Shown here piece after piece: positions 54,013-62,645 of a DNA stretch of 64,000 nucleotides; the stretch's first letter is position 1, and every line of letters begins with the position of its first letter. The notes under the pieces were generated by a model. That model did no database searches. It saw only the letters and a list, made by a program, of their open reading frames with translations, and was not told the DNA's origin. The stretch is from JL08 sp963765555 (GTDB lineage: Bacteria > Pseudomonadota > Alphaproteobacteria > Rhodobacterales > Rhodobacteraceae): contig CAVXWX010000008.1 of NCBI GenBank assembly GCA_963765555.1, forward strand, positions 124,001 through 188,000, read 5' to 3'. The translations under genes and the position numbers were made by a program.

Positions 54013-55371
54013 TCAGACGTTGATCAACAGGTGCTCACGCTCCCACGGCGAAATCACCTGAAGAAATTCCTGATATTCGGCGCGTTTCACAATCGAATAG
54101 ACCCGTGCGAAATCGGGATGCAGCACCTCGTGCAGGTCTTTGGCCTCGTCAAACAGGTCCAGCGCATCGCCCAGCACGCTGGGAATATCGCCTTCGCCTT
54201 CATAGGCGTCGCCCTTGTATTGCTTTTCGGGCCATTCTTCGTTGATCAGGCCAAGATAGCCACAGGCCAGCGATGCGGCGATACCCAGATAGGGGTTGCA
54301 ATCCATACCGGCCAGACGGTTTTCAACGCGGCGCGAATCCGGCCCGGACAGCGGGATACGAATGCCCGTTGTGCGGTTGTCGCGGCCCCATTCAAGGTTG
54401 ATCGGGGCGGCATGTTCGCGCACATAGCGCCGATAGCTGTTCACATAAGGCGCCATGACCGCGATGGCCGATGGCATGTGGTGTTGCAATCCGGCGATAA
54501 AGTTGAAGAACGCATCGGTTTCTCCGCCTTGCGGGCCGGAAAACAGGTTCTTGCCGGTTTCCATGTCGATGATCGAATGGTGGATGTGCATCGCGCTGCC
54601 CGGCTCGTCTGCAATCGGTTTCGCCATGAACGTGGCAAAACAATCGTGGCGCAGCGCGGCTTCGCGGATCAGCCGTTTGAAATAGAACACCTCGTCCGCC
54701 AGTTTGATCGGATCGCCGTGGCGCAGGTTGATCTCAAGCTGGCCCGCGCCACCTTCCTGCGTGATACCGTCAATCTCAAGGCCCTGTGCTTCGGCGAAAT
54801 CGTAAATGTCGTCGATCACTGCGCCGAACTCGTCAACGGCGGTCATCGAATAGGCCTGACGCGCGGCGGCGGGCCGGCCCGATCTGCCCATCATCGGTTT
54901 GATTTCCTGCGCAGGATCAATGTTGCGCGCCACCAGATAGAATTCCATTTCCGGGGCCACAACGGGTTCCCAGCCTTTGGCGCGGTAAAGATCGACCACG
55001 CGCTTGAGCACATTGCGCGGCGCGTATGGCACGCGTTTGTCCTTGCGGTCAAAGGCATCGTGGATCACCTGCAATGTCCAGTCGCCCGTCCACGGCGCGG
55101 CCGAAGCTGTGCTGAGGTCCGGTTTCAGGATCATGTCGCGTTCGATAAATCCCTCTTCTCCGGCGGCCTCGCCCCAGTCCCCAGTAATGGTCTGGTAAAA
55201 GATACTGTCGGGCAGATGGAAATATTTCTGGTAGGCAAATTTGGAGGCCGGCATTGCCTTGCCCCGCGCGATACCGGGCAAGTCCGAGATAATGCATTCC
55301 ACCTCGTCCAGACGGCGCCCTTCAAGAAAGGTGCGGGCGGCCTCGGGCAGCTGATCGGTCCAGTCGGTCAT
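54013..55371 (-). CDS. puuA: Glutamine-synthetase-like ligase, probable gamma-glutamylpolyamine synthetase (PuuA-like)
   Basis: A 452-residue member of the glutamine synthetase family. The catalytic core has APEMEFYLVARNIDP, GAGQLEINLRHGDPIKLADE and FMAKPIADEPGSAMHIHHSI, with glutamate and histidine metal ligands, then NSYRRYVREHAAPINLEWGR and NRTTGIRIPLSGPDSRRVEN. It lacks the adenylylation-site region of true GlnA and is nearer to PuuA. It overlaps the amidotransferase gene upstream by 4 bases. Putrescine is the likely acceptor, but other amines cannot be excluded. Confidence 0.8.
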   Translation of the reverse strand: MTDWTDQLPEAARTFLEGRRLDEVECIISDLPGIARGKAMPASKFAYQKYFHLPDSIFYQTITGDWGEAAGEEGFIERDMILKPDLSTASAAPWTGDWTLQVIHDAFDRKDKRVPYAPRNVLKRVVDLYRAKGWEPVVAPEMEFYLVARNIDPAQEIKPMMGRSGRPAAARQAYSMTAVDEFGAVIDDIYDFAEAQGLEIDGITQEGGAGQLEINLRHGDPIKLADEVFYFKRLIREAALRHDCFATFMAKPIADEPGSAMHIHHSIIDMETGKNLFSGPQGGETDAFFNFIAGLQHHMPSAIAVMAPYVNSYRRYVREHAAPINLEWGRDNRTTGIRIPLSGPDSRRVENRLAGMDCNPYLGIAASLACGYLGLINEEWPEKQYKGDAYEGEGDIPSVLGDALDLFDEAKDLHEVLHPDFARVYSIVKRAEYQEFLQVISPWEREHLLINV

Positions 55372-56051
55372 CTTGATCTCTCTTTTTTGAAAAACGCGGC
55401 CATCTGGGCTGCGATGTCGGCGCTGGCGGTCGGCCGGTCCAGTTTGGTTGTTGCCTCGGCCATGATCTCGTCGGGCACGATGCCTTTGCCACGTCCCTTC
55501 ATCAGGCCGTCCAGAAATTCTGCGGTGAATTCGGGGTGCGGCTGGATCGACCAGATTTTATCGCCGTAAACCAGCGCGGCATTTTCGCAAAAATCCGTGC
55601 GCGCGATCACTTCTGCATCCTCGGGCACTTTTGTGACCTGATCCTGATGCCACGCGTTCAGCGGCACTTTGTGGCCGTCAAAATCATATTCGGTATAGCC
55701 GACAGACCAGCCACCCGAAAACTTTTCAACCTTGCCCCCCAATGCCTGCGCAATGATCTGGTGGCCGAAACAGACACCGATCAGCGGACGACCATCTGCA
55801 TAGATGTCGCGCACCAACTGTTCCAGTTTCGGGATCCAGGGGTGATCTTCGTACGCACCATAGCGCGATCCGCTGATCAGCCATCCGTCGCAGTCGGTTA
55901 CAGAATCAGGAAACACACCATCCACCACGGGATAGGCCTGAAACTCAAACCCGTATCCCGCCAGAAGATTGGGATACAAAACATCATAATCACCCAGCTT
56001 GTGGATCAGGTCATCGGGCGTGTGCCCCGCCTGTAGAATGCCGATTTTCAT
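55368..56051 (-). CDS. Class I glutamine amidotransferase-like hydrolase
   Basis: A 227-residue GATase1 domain protein. The nucleophile motif is LIGVCFGHQIIAQALGGKVE with cysteine near residue 99, and the histidine-glutamate pair is in SIQPHPEFTAEFLDGLMKG. In this cluster it probably hydrolyses gamma-glutamyl intermediates, in the way PuuD frees GABA, though its closest relatives are GMP-synthase-like amidotransferases rather than classic PuuD. The stop overlaps the PuuA-like gene start in ATGA form. Confidence 0.78.
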   Translation of the reverse strand: MKIGILQAGHTPDDLIHKLGDYDVLYPNLLAGYGFEFQAYPVVDGVFPDSVTDCDGWLISGSRYGAYEDHPWIPKLEQLVRDIYADGRPLIGVCFGHQIIAQALGGKVEKFSGGWSVGYTEYDFDGHKVPLNAWHQDQVTKVPEDAEVIARTDFCENAALVYGDKIWSIQPHPEFTAEFLDGLMKGRGKGIVPDEIMAEATTKLDRPTASADIAAQMAAFFKKERSR

Positions 56052-56112
56052 AGGTCACCAATAATTTGATCAAATTTAGAATAGCGGAGCCTTGATCAGC
56101 GGGCAAGAGGGA

Positions 56113-57432
56113 TTAAACGCGCTCCAGCGTCGCCAGCCAGTGCTCGTCTTGCGGCAGTTCGGACATACGTTTGATTTCCTGCCGTTTGGTCATCACAAGG
56201 TTTTCGATCAGTTGCGGATGAAAGATACCCGCAATGATCGGATCTGTTTCAAAAACCCTGACGGCACTTTCCCAGTCCGACGCAAGCTGCGGCAGGCCCG
56301 GAACATCATACGCATTTCCTGTAACCGGGTCAGGGGGTGTCAGTTCGGCTTCGATGCCCTGCATGGCAGCCCCCAGAACAACGGCCAACATCAGATAGGG
56401 GTTGATGTCCCCACCCGCGACCCGGTGTTCAATGCGCCGCGCCGACGCGCTGCCGCTTGGAATGCGGATCGCCGCTGTGCGATTTTCATAGGCCCAGGCG
56501 GCCGCCGTCGGGGCATGTGCGCCGGGCACCAGACGGTCATAGGAATTGCTGTGGGGGGCAAAGATCAGCGTTGATGCGGGCATGGCGGCCAGACATCCGG
56601 CGACCGCATGGCGCAAGATCTGGCTGCCGTCCGGGCCGCCATTGCTGAACACATTTTGCCCGTCGCCATCCAGAACGGAAAAATGCACATGCATTCCGTT
56701 GCCTGCATCTTCGGGATAGGGTTTGGCCATAAACGTGGCGGAATAGCCGTGTTTTCGGGCCATTCCGCGCACCAGCGTCTTGAAAAGCCACGCATCATCC
56801 GCAGCGTGCAGGGCGTTCTGGTGGTTCAGTGTAATCTCGAACTGGCCCATACCGGATTCGGAAATCGACGTCTGGGCCGGAATTTCCATTGCTTCGCACG
56901 CGGTATACAGATCGGTAAAGAAATCATCGAACGCGTCCAGTTGCGCCACAGACAGAATGGCGGAACTGCTAAGCGGCCGGCCCGACACCGGACTGCTGGG
57001 GGCCTGCGGGCTGTCGCCGCTATCATCGATCAGCGTGAATTCCATTTCCGTTGCGGCCATCACGGACCAGCCGCGCGCAGTGTATTTGGCAACAATGCGT
57101 GCCAGCGCGTTGCGCGGATCGCCTTCGAACGGGACGCCGGGGGCTGTTTCCATTGCCATCGGCACCAGCGCGCTGGGGTTGGACAACCACGGCATCGGAA
57201 CCGCGCCACGGTCTGTCGGGCGCAGGATTCCGTCGGCATCCCCTGTCGCAAAGACCAGCGGGCTGTCTTCGATATCGGCGCCCCAAAGATCGACATTCAG
57301 CGCCGACAGCGGCATCCGCACGATGCCCGTGTCCAATTTGCGTGCGTAACTTGCGGGCACACGTTTGCCCCGCATCTGCCCGTTCAGGTCGCTGGCGGCG
57401 ACACGAAAGGTCGAATAACTTTTCAAATCCAT
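56113..57432 (-). CDS. Second glutamine-synthetase-like ligase
   Basis: A 439-residue paralogue of the GS-like protein encoded at 54013-55371. It has AATEMEFTLIDDSGD, SGMGQFEITLNHQNALHAAD, FMAKPYPEDAGNGMHVHFSV and YENRTAAIRIPSGSASARRI, so the metal and glutamate sites are kept. The start MDLKSYSTFRVAASDLNGQM is typical of the GlnT/PuuA-like group. Two paralogues around one amidotransferase suggest two related amine substrates or two steps. The third gene of the run, PuuB, completes the pathway. Confidence 0.8.
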   Translation of the reverse strand: MDLKSYSTFRVAASDLNGQMRGKRVPASYARKLDTGIVRMPLSALNVDLWGADIEDSPLVFATGDADGILRPTDRGAVPMPWLSNPSALVPMAMETAPGVPFEGDPRNALARIVAKYTARGWSVMAATEMEFTLIDDSGDSPQAPSSPVSGRPLSSSAILSVAQLDAFDDFFTDLYTACEAMEIPAQTSISESGMGQFEITLNHQNALHAADDAWLFKTLVRGMARKHGYSATFMAKPYPEDAGNGMHVHFSVLDGDGQNVFSNGGPDGSQILRHAVAGCLAAMPASTLIFAPHSNSYDRLVPGAHAPTAAAWAYENRTAAIRIPSGSASARRIEHRVAGGDINPYLMLAVVLGAAMQGIEAELTPPDPVTGNAYDVPGLPQLASDWESAVRVFETDPIIAGIFHPQLIENLVMTKRQEIKRMSELPQDEHWLATLERV

Positions 57433-57530
57433 AGAACGCAGTCCATTCCCATTTTTTGCTCAAATATTCACGCATCGGGGCAAATGTCTATGGGGATGCA
57501 AATCTGTGCAGTGCCAGCGCGGCGCCGGAC

Positions 57531-58337
57531 TCAGCGAATAACGTTGAGTTTCAGCTTTAGTTTCTGGCGCACATTTGACGGCAAATGCCGGTTCAGATGT
57601 TTGTTGGCCAACCCGAACAGGCCGACAATGCACAAGGTCATCAGAATGAAGAACCCCGCCAGAATCGGGTAGGGCACAAACGGGTTGAACGTTTTGTCGG
57701 CAAAGTAGCTGGCATAATAGAGCGCATCCCCACGCTGTTGCCATGCCGGAAACCCGCTGAAAAATACCAGTGTCGTGGCGTGAAACAGAAAAATCGCCTC
57801 GTTCGTGTAAGCAGGCCATGCCAGCCGCAGCATCGTGGGCCAGATGATCCGGCGAAAGCGGGACCAGCCCGAAAGCCCGTAGGCATCTGCCGCTTCGATA
57901 TCGCCTTTTGGGATAGACCGCAGCGCGCCGTAAAAAATCTCGCCCGTGTAGGCGGCGGTGTTCAGGAACAGCACGATCAGCGCGCCCAGCCATGCGGCGG
58001 TAAACGGATCAAAGATCGGGTTCACGCCCTTCAGGCTTAGAAACAGGAAATACGCAAAAAAGAACTGGATGAACAACGGAGATCCACGAAACAGGAAGAT
58101 GAACCATTCCGCCGGTTTGCGCAGCCATTTATTGTCCGATCCTTTGGCAACCGCCAACGCTGTGGCCAGAAAAAAGCCGGTCAAAAGGGCAAGAACACCG
58201 AAATACACATTCCAGATCATGCCCGACCCGATCAGCGTGACCTGTTCGCACAACGTAAAGTTTTCACGCGGCAACAGGCGTTCGCCGATCCCGATCGAAC
58301 GCAGCGCATAATCCTGAACCGTTTGCCAGCAACTCAT
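57531..58337 (-). CDS. Polar amino acid ABC transporter permease (HisM-like)
   Basis: A 268-residue inner-membrane permease. The hydrophobic helix MIWNVYFGVLALLTGFFLAT leads, the domain continues with WFIFLFRGSPLFIQFFFAYF, and the EAA loop reads EAADAYGLSGWSRFRRIIWP. FVPYPILAGFFILMTLCIVG is the last helix. It pairs with the next permease (overlapping ATGA at 58334-58337). With the periplasmic protein and ATPase it forms a four-gene uptake system beside the gamma-glutamylation genes. Confidence 0.88.
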   Translation of the reverse strand: MSCWQTVQDYALRSIGIGERLLPRENFTLCEQVTLIGSGMIWNVYFGVLALLTGFFLATALAVAKGSDNKWLRKPAEWFIFLFRGSPLFIQFFFAYFLFLSLKGVNPIFDPFTAAWLGALIVLFLNTAAYTGEIFYGALRSIPKGDIEAADAYGLSGWSRFRRIIWPTMLRLAWPAYTNEAIFLFHATTLVFFSGFPAWQQRGDALYYASYFADKTFNPFVPYPILAGFFILMTLCIVGLFGLANKHLNRHLPSNVRQKLKLKLNVIR

Positions 58338-59233
58338 GATGTGACCGCCTTGCGCTGCGCTTCACCGCCAGAGGTGGCCTGCCCATGGGTCAGTTTGACC
58401 ATCAGGCGTTCCAGCACAATTTCGGACACGCGGGTAAAGGCCAGATAGAAGACCAGCAAAAACAGGAAATACCACATCCGCCAGTCGCCATGCGGGTAGG
58501 CGGTAAATTTGCTGGTCTTGGTGCCGCCCAGTTCGCGTGCCCAATAAACGATATCTTCGATCCCCAGCAGGAACAGCAATGGCGTTGCCTTGATCAGAAC
58601 CATCCAAAGGTTGCTTAGTCCGGGCAGGGCATAAACCCACATTTGCGGCACCAGAACGCGCCAGAATGTCTGGCGGTGCGACATGCCGTAAGCCTCGGCT
58701 GTTTCAAGCTGGGCGTGGGGCACAGCGCGCATGCCCCCGAACAGGACATTGGCGGCAAACGCCCCGAACACGATGGCAAAGGTAATCACCGCCAGTGAAA
58801 AGCCGTATGTCTCGTGCACCCATTGCGGTGCGGTGCTGAGCGGCAGTTTCGCGGATTGGCAGACGATAAAGTCACTGCCCTGGCGGATCGGTTGATCCCA
58901 ATCGGGGCACATGACCTTGTGGCGTAAATATTCAAAGGCCTGATCCAGCGCGATTACGAAGAACAGGAAAAAGGCGATGTCGGGCACACCGCGCACCAGC
59001 GCGATATAGGTTTTCCCGAACCAGCGCAGCGGCGCAATGCGTGACCGTGCGGCCATAGCCCCCAGAAAGCCGAACCCAAGCGCCACAGGGGCGGTGATGG
59101 CCAGCAGCAGCAGCACCTTGAAAAAAGCGATGTAGAACGACATGTGCACGCCTGTCGTCAGATAGCAGGAAAACCACCCGAAGGTGCCCAGCGTGTCCGG
59201 ATCGGTGCAATATGAGAACATGTCAGATGTCAA
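58334..59233 (-). CDS. Polar amino acid ABC transporter permease (HisQ-like)
   Basis: The companion permease, 299 residues. Its first helices read FYIAFFKVLLLLAITAPVAL; the HisQ-type segment is ALVRGVPDIAFFLFFVIALD, and the EAA loop is ETAEAYGMSHRQTFWRVLVP. A longer loop between the helices, with three cysteines, is unusual but known in Rhodobacteraceae members. Its start is followed on the coding side by a strong stem-loop that separates it from the gene for the periplasmic protein. Confidence 0.88.
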   Translation of the reverse strand: MTSDMFSYCTDPDTLGTFGWFSCYLTTGVHMSFYIAFFKVLLLLAITAPVALGFGFLGAMAARSRIAPLRWFGKTYIALVRGVPDIAFFLFFVIALDQAFEYLRHKVMCPDWDQPIRQGSDFIVCQSAKLPLSTAPQWVHETYGFSLAVITFAIVFGAFAANVLFGGMRAVPHAQLETAEAYGMSHRQTFWRVLVPQMWVYALPGLSNLWMVLIKATPLLFLLGIEDIVYWARELGGTKTSKFTAYPHGDWRMWYFLFLLVFYLAFTRVSEIVLERLMVKLTHGQATSGGEAQRKAVTS

Positions 59234-59236
59234 AAC

Positions 59237-59263
59237 GGCAGGCCCGCGAAATGCGGGCCTGCC
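59237..59263 (-). terminator. Intercistronic stem-loop between the binding-protein and permease genes
   Basis: GGCAGGCCCGC (59237-59247) and GCGGGCCTGCC (59253-59263) are perfect 11-bp arms with a 5-base loop. On the minus strand they are followed by GTTTTG. The element lies between the binding-protein stop and the HisQ start, four bases from the latter, and would cause partial termination or mRNA stabilisation so that the binding protein is made in excess. Confidence 0.8.
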
Positions 59264-59272
59264 TGTGTCTCA

Positions 59273-59995
59273 TCAATAGGTCGCGGTGCCTTCACCGAAC
59301 CATTTGATCAGCAATGCGTTCAACGAACCGTCCGCCTTCATCGAGGTGATCGCAGCGTCAAACTTGTCGCGCAGTTCTGTGTCGCTTTCACGCAGACCCA
59401 TGCCAACGCCACCGCCCAAAGGAACACTGGGGCCGACAAAGATCAGTTCACCGTTGGATTCTTCAACCAGCGGCGCCAGATAGTCACGGTCGGCAAAAAC
59501 GGCATCCGCTTCGCCGTTGCGCACGGCGGCCACGGTTTCTTCGGGTGTTGCGAATTCAACCAGGGTTGCGCCGCTTTCGGCGATATATCCGGCCTGAATG
59601 GTCGCGGTTTGTGCGGCAACCACGGCGGCTGTCACATCAAGACCTTCTGCGGTCCCGACATAGGCCGAGTCGGTGGGCGGAAAGTAATCTTGTGTAAAGT
59701 CAATGACTTCGTCGCGTTCGTCGGTGATGCTCATCCCGGCGATGATGGTGTCATAGTTGCCCGAAACGAGGTTGGGGATGATCGAATCCCAGTCGTTCTT
59801 GACCCATTCGCATGTCAGTTCGGCACGTTTGCACAGCTCGTCGCCCACTTCACGCTCGAACCCGTCAACTTCGCCGGCGTCATTGATGAAGTTGTACGGA
59901 GGGTAGGCACCTTCCGTACCCATGCGGACCGTGTCGGCCATCGCGAATGTCGCCGACAGCGCAAGCGCCGCAGTTCCAAGTATAATTTTTTTCAT
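59273..59995 (-). CDS. Periplasmic polar amino acid-binding protein (SBP family 3)
   Basis: A 240-residue exported binding protein. The signal peptide MKKIILGTAALALSATFAMA is followed by DTVRMGTEGAYPPYNFINDA and EVDGFEREVGDELCKRAELT, the family 3 opening. NDWDSIIPNLVSGNYDTIIA, MSITDERDEVIDFTQDYF and the ending LIKWFGEGTATY agree with lysine/arginine/ornithine-type proteins. Two cysteines fall in KRAELTCEW. The ATG at 59995 follows GTGGGAGAA. The substrate may be an amine-bearing amino acid feeding the neighbouring catabolic genes. Confidence 0.9.
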   Translation of the reverse strand: MKKIILGTAALALSATFAMADTVRMGTEGAYPPYNFINDAGEVDGFEREVGDELCKRAELTCEWVKNDWDSIIPNLVSGNYDTIIAGMSITDERDEVIDFTQDYFPPTDSAYVGTAEGLDVTAAVVAAQTATIQAGYIAESGATLVEFATPEETVAAVRNGEADAVFADRDYLAPLVEESNGELIFVGPSVPLGGGVGMGLRESDTELRDKFDAAITSMKADGSLNALLIKWFGEGTATY

Positions 59996-60032
59996 TGGTT
60001 TTTCTCCCACTTTGTTTTTTTGGTCGTTCTTT

Positions 60033-60836
60033 TTACGCTGCAACGGTTGCCGAAAGGAACCCTTGCAATCGTTCCGATTTGGGCGCGCCGAACAACGTGT
60101 CGGGCGGCCCTTGTTCTTCGATCAGGCCCTGATGCAGGAACACAACGTGGTCCGATACATCGGCGGCCAGCTTCATATCATGCGTCACGATCAGCATCGT
60201 GCGCCCTTCGGATGCCAGATCCTTGATCACGCGCACCACTTCCTGTTCCAGTTCCGGATCCAGTGCCGATGTCGGTTCGTCAAACAGCAACGCTTCGGGT
60301 TCCATGCACAGGGCGCGCGCGATGGCGGCGCGCTGCTGTTGCCCGCCCGACAACTGGGCCGGAAACACATCGCATTTGTCGCCGATGCCGACCTTGTCCA
60401 GATAACCGCGTGCTGCGTTTTCCACTTCGCCACGTTCGCGGCCCAGCACGGTACAGGGCGCTTCCATGACGTTTTGCAGCACCGTCATATGGGCCCAAAG
60501 ATTGAACTGCTGAAACACCATGGACAGGTTCGTGCGGATGCGCAGAACCTGTTTGGGATCAGCTGGCCTGCGGTTGTGCCCGTTGCCGCGCCACAGAACC
60601 GGTTCGCCTTTGAAAAGAATGTCGCCCTGCTGGCTGTCTTCCAAAAGATTGGCACAGCGCAACAATGTCGATTTGCCCGATCCCGAAGACCCGATCAACG
60701 ATACCACATCCCCGCGATGCGCAAGAATATCCACACCTTTCAGAACTTCCAAATGGCCATAGCTTTTATGCAGACCTTTGATTTCGATTACAGGCGTTTG
60801 ATCGGTATCGGTAACAGGCAAATGCAGACCAGTCAT
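60033..60836 (-). CDS. Polar amino acid ABC transporter ATPase (HisP-like)
   Basis: A 267-residue ATPase. Walker A is LIGSSGSGKSTLLRCANLLE, the Q loop lies in LSMVFQQFNLWAHMTVLQNV, the signature is AQLSGGQQQRAAIARALCME, Walker B is ALLFDEPTSALDPELEQEVV, and the H loop lies in MLIVTHDMKLAADVSDH. I chose the ATG at 60836 (MTGLHLPVTDTDQTPVIEIK), which starts just before the conserved domain. It precedes the binding-protein gene by 37 bases and completes the four-gene transporter. Confidence 0.9.
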   Translation of the reverse strand: MTGLHLPVTDTDQTPVIEIKGLHKSYGHLEVLKGVDILAHRGDVVSLIGSSGSGKSTLLRCANLLEDSQQGDILFKGEPVLWRGNGHNRRPADPKQVLRIRTNLSMVFQQFNLWAHMTVLQNVMEAPCTVLGRERGEVENAARGYLDKVGIGDKCDVFPAQLSGGQQQRAAIARALCMEPEALLFDEPTSALDPELEQEVVRVIKDLASEGRTMLIVTHDMKLAADVSDHVVFLHQGLIEEQGPPDTLFGAPKSERLQGFLSATVAA

Positions 60837-60884
60837 ATTGTGCGGCGGTTGCAGGGTAATAGGGATGAAAAATCGCGCCAATGC

Positions 60885-60903
60885 AACGTCCAAAACGGAC
60901 GTT
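60885..60903. promoter_or_regulatory. Palindrome upstream of the ABC transporter operon
   Basis: AACGTCC (60885-60891) and GGACGTT (60897-60903) form perfect 7-bp arms around AAAAC. It lies about 50 bases upstream of the HisP-like ATPase start and about 70 bases past the PhnD-like stop. It could be the operator of the transport and polyamine cluster, or a weak terminator. Confidence 0.4.
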
Positions 60904-60975
60904 TTGATGCCGAAACGCGCAAAGTGACCGAAGGGAAAGCCGATATGCCCGCCAAAGAGGCATTGGAAACCTGTA

Positions 60976-61716
60976 TCAGGCGGGCGGCGGGGGCGGTGTT
61001 GGGACAGCCAGATAGGTTTCTTCCGGGATAACGACCAGACCTTGCAGATGAAGTGCCGCGCGGTCCGCTGCAGACAGTGCCGCAATCGCCTGTTCCACTG
61101 CCGCGCGAATGCGGGCCGGATTGTTTGCAAGGGACGTGACATAGGGCAGTCCGGGCGTGGGCGTTGTACGCTCGACCTCGCGCAGTTTCTGCGCCCATGG
61201 TTCACATTCGCTGATCAATGCCCATGTCAGCGCATCAATTCCCGCAATATCGGCATCGCCATCGGCCACGGCCTTTGCCGATGCGACATGCGCGCCGGTT
61301 TGAATATACGCCCCGAAACGCGTGCCGGTTTTCGCGGCATGCGTCGAAGGGGCCGCCCAACCCGACTGGGATACAGGTTCGTTATAGGCAAACCGCTGGC
61401 CTGCGAAATCGGCCATCGAGTTGCCCGGTGCATCGGCGCGGGCCACAAGAACCGAATTGTAATAGCCTGCAGGACATCCCGCCAAGCCGTAATCGGGGGT
61501 GCCGACCAGATGCACCTGCCCATGCAGCGCGGTGCGGTAGGGCATGCCGCAGGTTTGCGAAAACACCATGTCCGGATCGCGCCAGATGTCCCAGAAATCC
61601 CGCGACCGTTCCAACGCGCAGGGAGCGGTGTTCAATCCAGACCGGATTGCGGTCCAGAACCGGTCATTCGCGGCCTGTAGATGGGGCAAATCATACATGC
61701 CCAACATCGCTGTCAT
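60976..61716 (-). CDS. PhnD-like substrate-binding-fold protein without signal peptide
   Basis: A 246-residue protein with the fold of phosphate/phosphonate-binding proteins (PhnD-like). Segments such as PGNSMADFAGQRFAYNEPVS and SAKAVADGDADIAGIDALTW are typical. Unlike true transport proteins it starts MTAMLGMYDLPHLQAANDRF with no signal peptide, and no permease or ATPase is attached; it is coupled by an ATGA overlap to a TerB-like gene. A cytoplasmic sensor or binding role is possible. The C-terminus is proline-rich (VPTPPPPPA). Confidence 0.72.
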   Translation of the reverse strand: MTAMLGMYDLPHLQAANDRFWTAIRSGLNTAPCALERSRDFWDIWRDPDMVFSQTCGMPYRTALHGQVHLVGTPDYGLAGCPAGYYNSVLVARADAPGNSMADFAGQRFAYNEPVSQSGWAAPSTHAAKTGTRFGAYIQTGAHVASAKAVADGDADIAGIDALTWALISECEPWAQKLREVERTTPTPGLPYVTSLANNPARIRAAVEQAIAALSAADRAALHLQGLVVIPEETYLAVPTPPPPPA

Positions 61717-62153
61717 GATGGTGTATCAACCCGCTGGCGTGCCAATGCGCTGTCTCGGTCATTGATGCCCAGCAGATTTGCCACCAGTCGCAACAATGCA
61801 TCTTCGTGATCGTCGCGCACGCCGTCGGCCAACGCCACGCGCCACATCGCCTCGACCACGGCCAATCGGTCAGGATAAGGGACGGCATCCTTGATCGCGC
61901 GGGTAAACCGGACTGTGTCCGGCGCTTCGGTTTCCAGTGTTTCCGCCGCTGTGCGCAACGCGGCAGTTGCCACCTGATCCAACCCGTAGCGCGCGGCGAT
62001 AATCCTGTCGATATTTGCCACTTCGGCGGGCGCATAGTGCCCGTCTGTGCGGGCCACCCGCACCAGCAGCGCGGTCAGTGCCAGCCGCGCATCGTCATCG
62101 GGCAGGGGGGCCGGTTCCGGCTGTGTCAGCCGTTTCAAAAACTCTCCGAACAT
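61713..62153 (-). CDS. TerB-like protein (copy 1)
   Basis: A 146-residue helical protein of the TerB superfamily. Two repeated acid motifs are seen: VARTDGHYAPAEVANIDRII near residue 30 and VALADGVRDDHEDALLRLVA near residue 110, each with the ADG...E pattern that binds metal in TerB. The start MFGEFLKRLTQPEPAPLPDD follows an ATG at 62153. The stop overlaps the PhnD-like gene. It is a close paralogue of the next protein. Function is unknown outside tellurite resistance and stress clusters. Confidence 0.8.
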   Translation of the reverse strand: MFGEFLKRLTQPEPAPLPDDDARLALTALLVRVARTDGHYAPAEVANIDRIIAARYGLDQVATAALRTAAETLETEAPDTVRFTRAIKDAVPYPDRLAVVEAMWRVALADGVRDDHEDALLRLVANLLGINDRDSALARQRVDTPS

Positions 62154-62160
62154 GTCTTGC

Positions 62161-62607
62161 TTATCCTGTCTCTGCGTCTTGCAGTGCAACCTGTTTGGCC
62201 GCGTCGCTATCTTCGGACGTAATACCTAATGTCGTTTCGATCAGGTGCAATGTTTGTTCTTCCGCATCATCACGTTCCCCGTCGGCCAGAACGACATCCC
62301 ACAAGGCGGCCACAATCTGAAGCCGATCCTGATACGGCACTTCCTGCCGGATCAGGCGGGCAAACTCATCGGTGCCGGGCGCGTGTTTTTCCAACTTTTC
62401 GCAGGTTGCGCGCAGGCGCGCAGCCTCGATCGGTTTCAAGGTGTAGCTTTGGCCAAGAATGCGATCGATCTGGCCAATTTCCGCAGCGGTATAAACGCCA
62501 TCGGCCATCGCGACCCGCACCAGCAACGCGCCAAGGGCCAAACGTGCGTCCAGTTCCGGCAACGGCGCGGGGGCAACGGGGGGGCGGTGAAATATACGGT
62601 TCAGCAT
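62161..62607 (-). CDS. TerB-like protein (copy 2)
   Basis: A 148-residue paralogue of the adjacent TerB-like protein, 7 bases upstream of it. It shows MADGVYTAAEIGQIDRILGQ and VVLADGERDDAEEQTLHLIE at matching positions, with a similar proline-rich start (HRPPVAPAPLPELDARLALG). The two arose by tandem duplication. No other ter genes (terC, terD) are in the window. Confidence 0.8.
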   Translation of the reverse strand: MLNRIFHRPPVAPAPLPELDARLALGALLVRVAMADGVYTAAEIGQIDRILGQSYTLKPIEAARLRATCEKLEKHAPGTDEFARLIRQEVPYQDRLQIVAALWDVVLADGERDDAEEQTLHLIETTLGITSEDSDAAKQVALQDAETG

Positions 62608-62645
62608 AAAAACAGGTTACCCGATCCCGCAGGGCAGGCAAGGGT

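Noticed and set aside
53566..55569. A 667-codon open frame on the plus strand opposite puuB and the PuuA-like gene
   Set aside because: It is a shadow frame of GC-rich genes. The minus-strand proteins have full motifs, while this frame has no recognisable domain and an odd composition.
59922..61031. A 369-codon plus-strand frame opposite the ABC ATPase and binding protein
   Set aside because: Antisense shadow over two clearly coding minus-strand genes.
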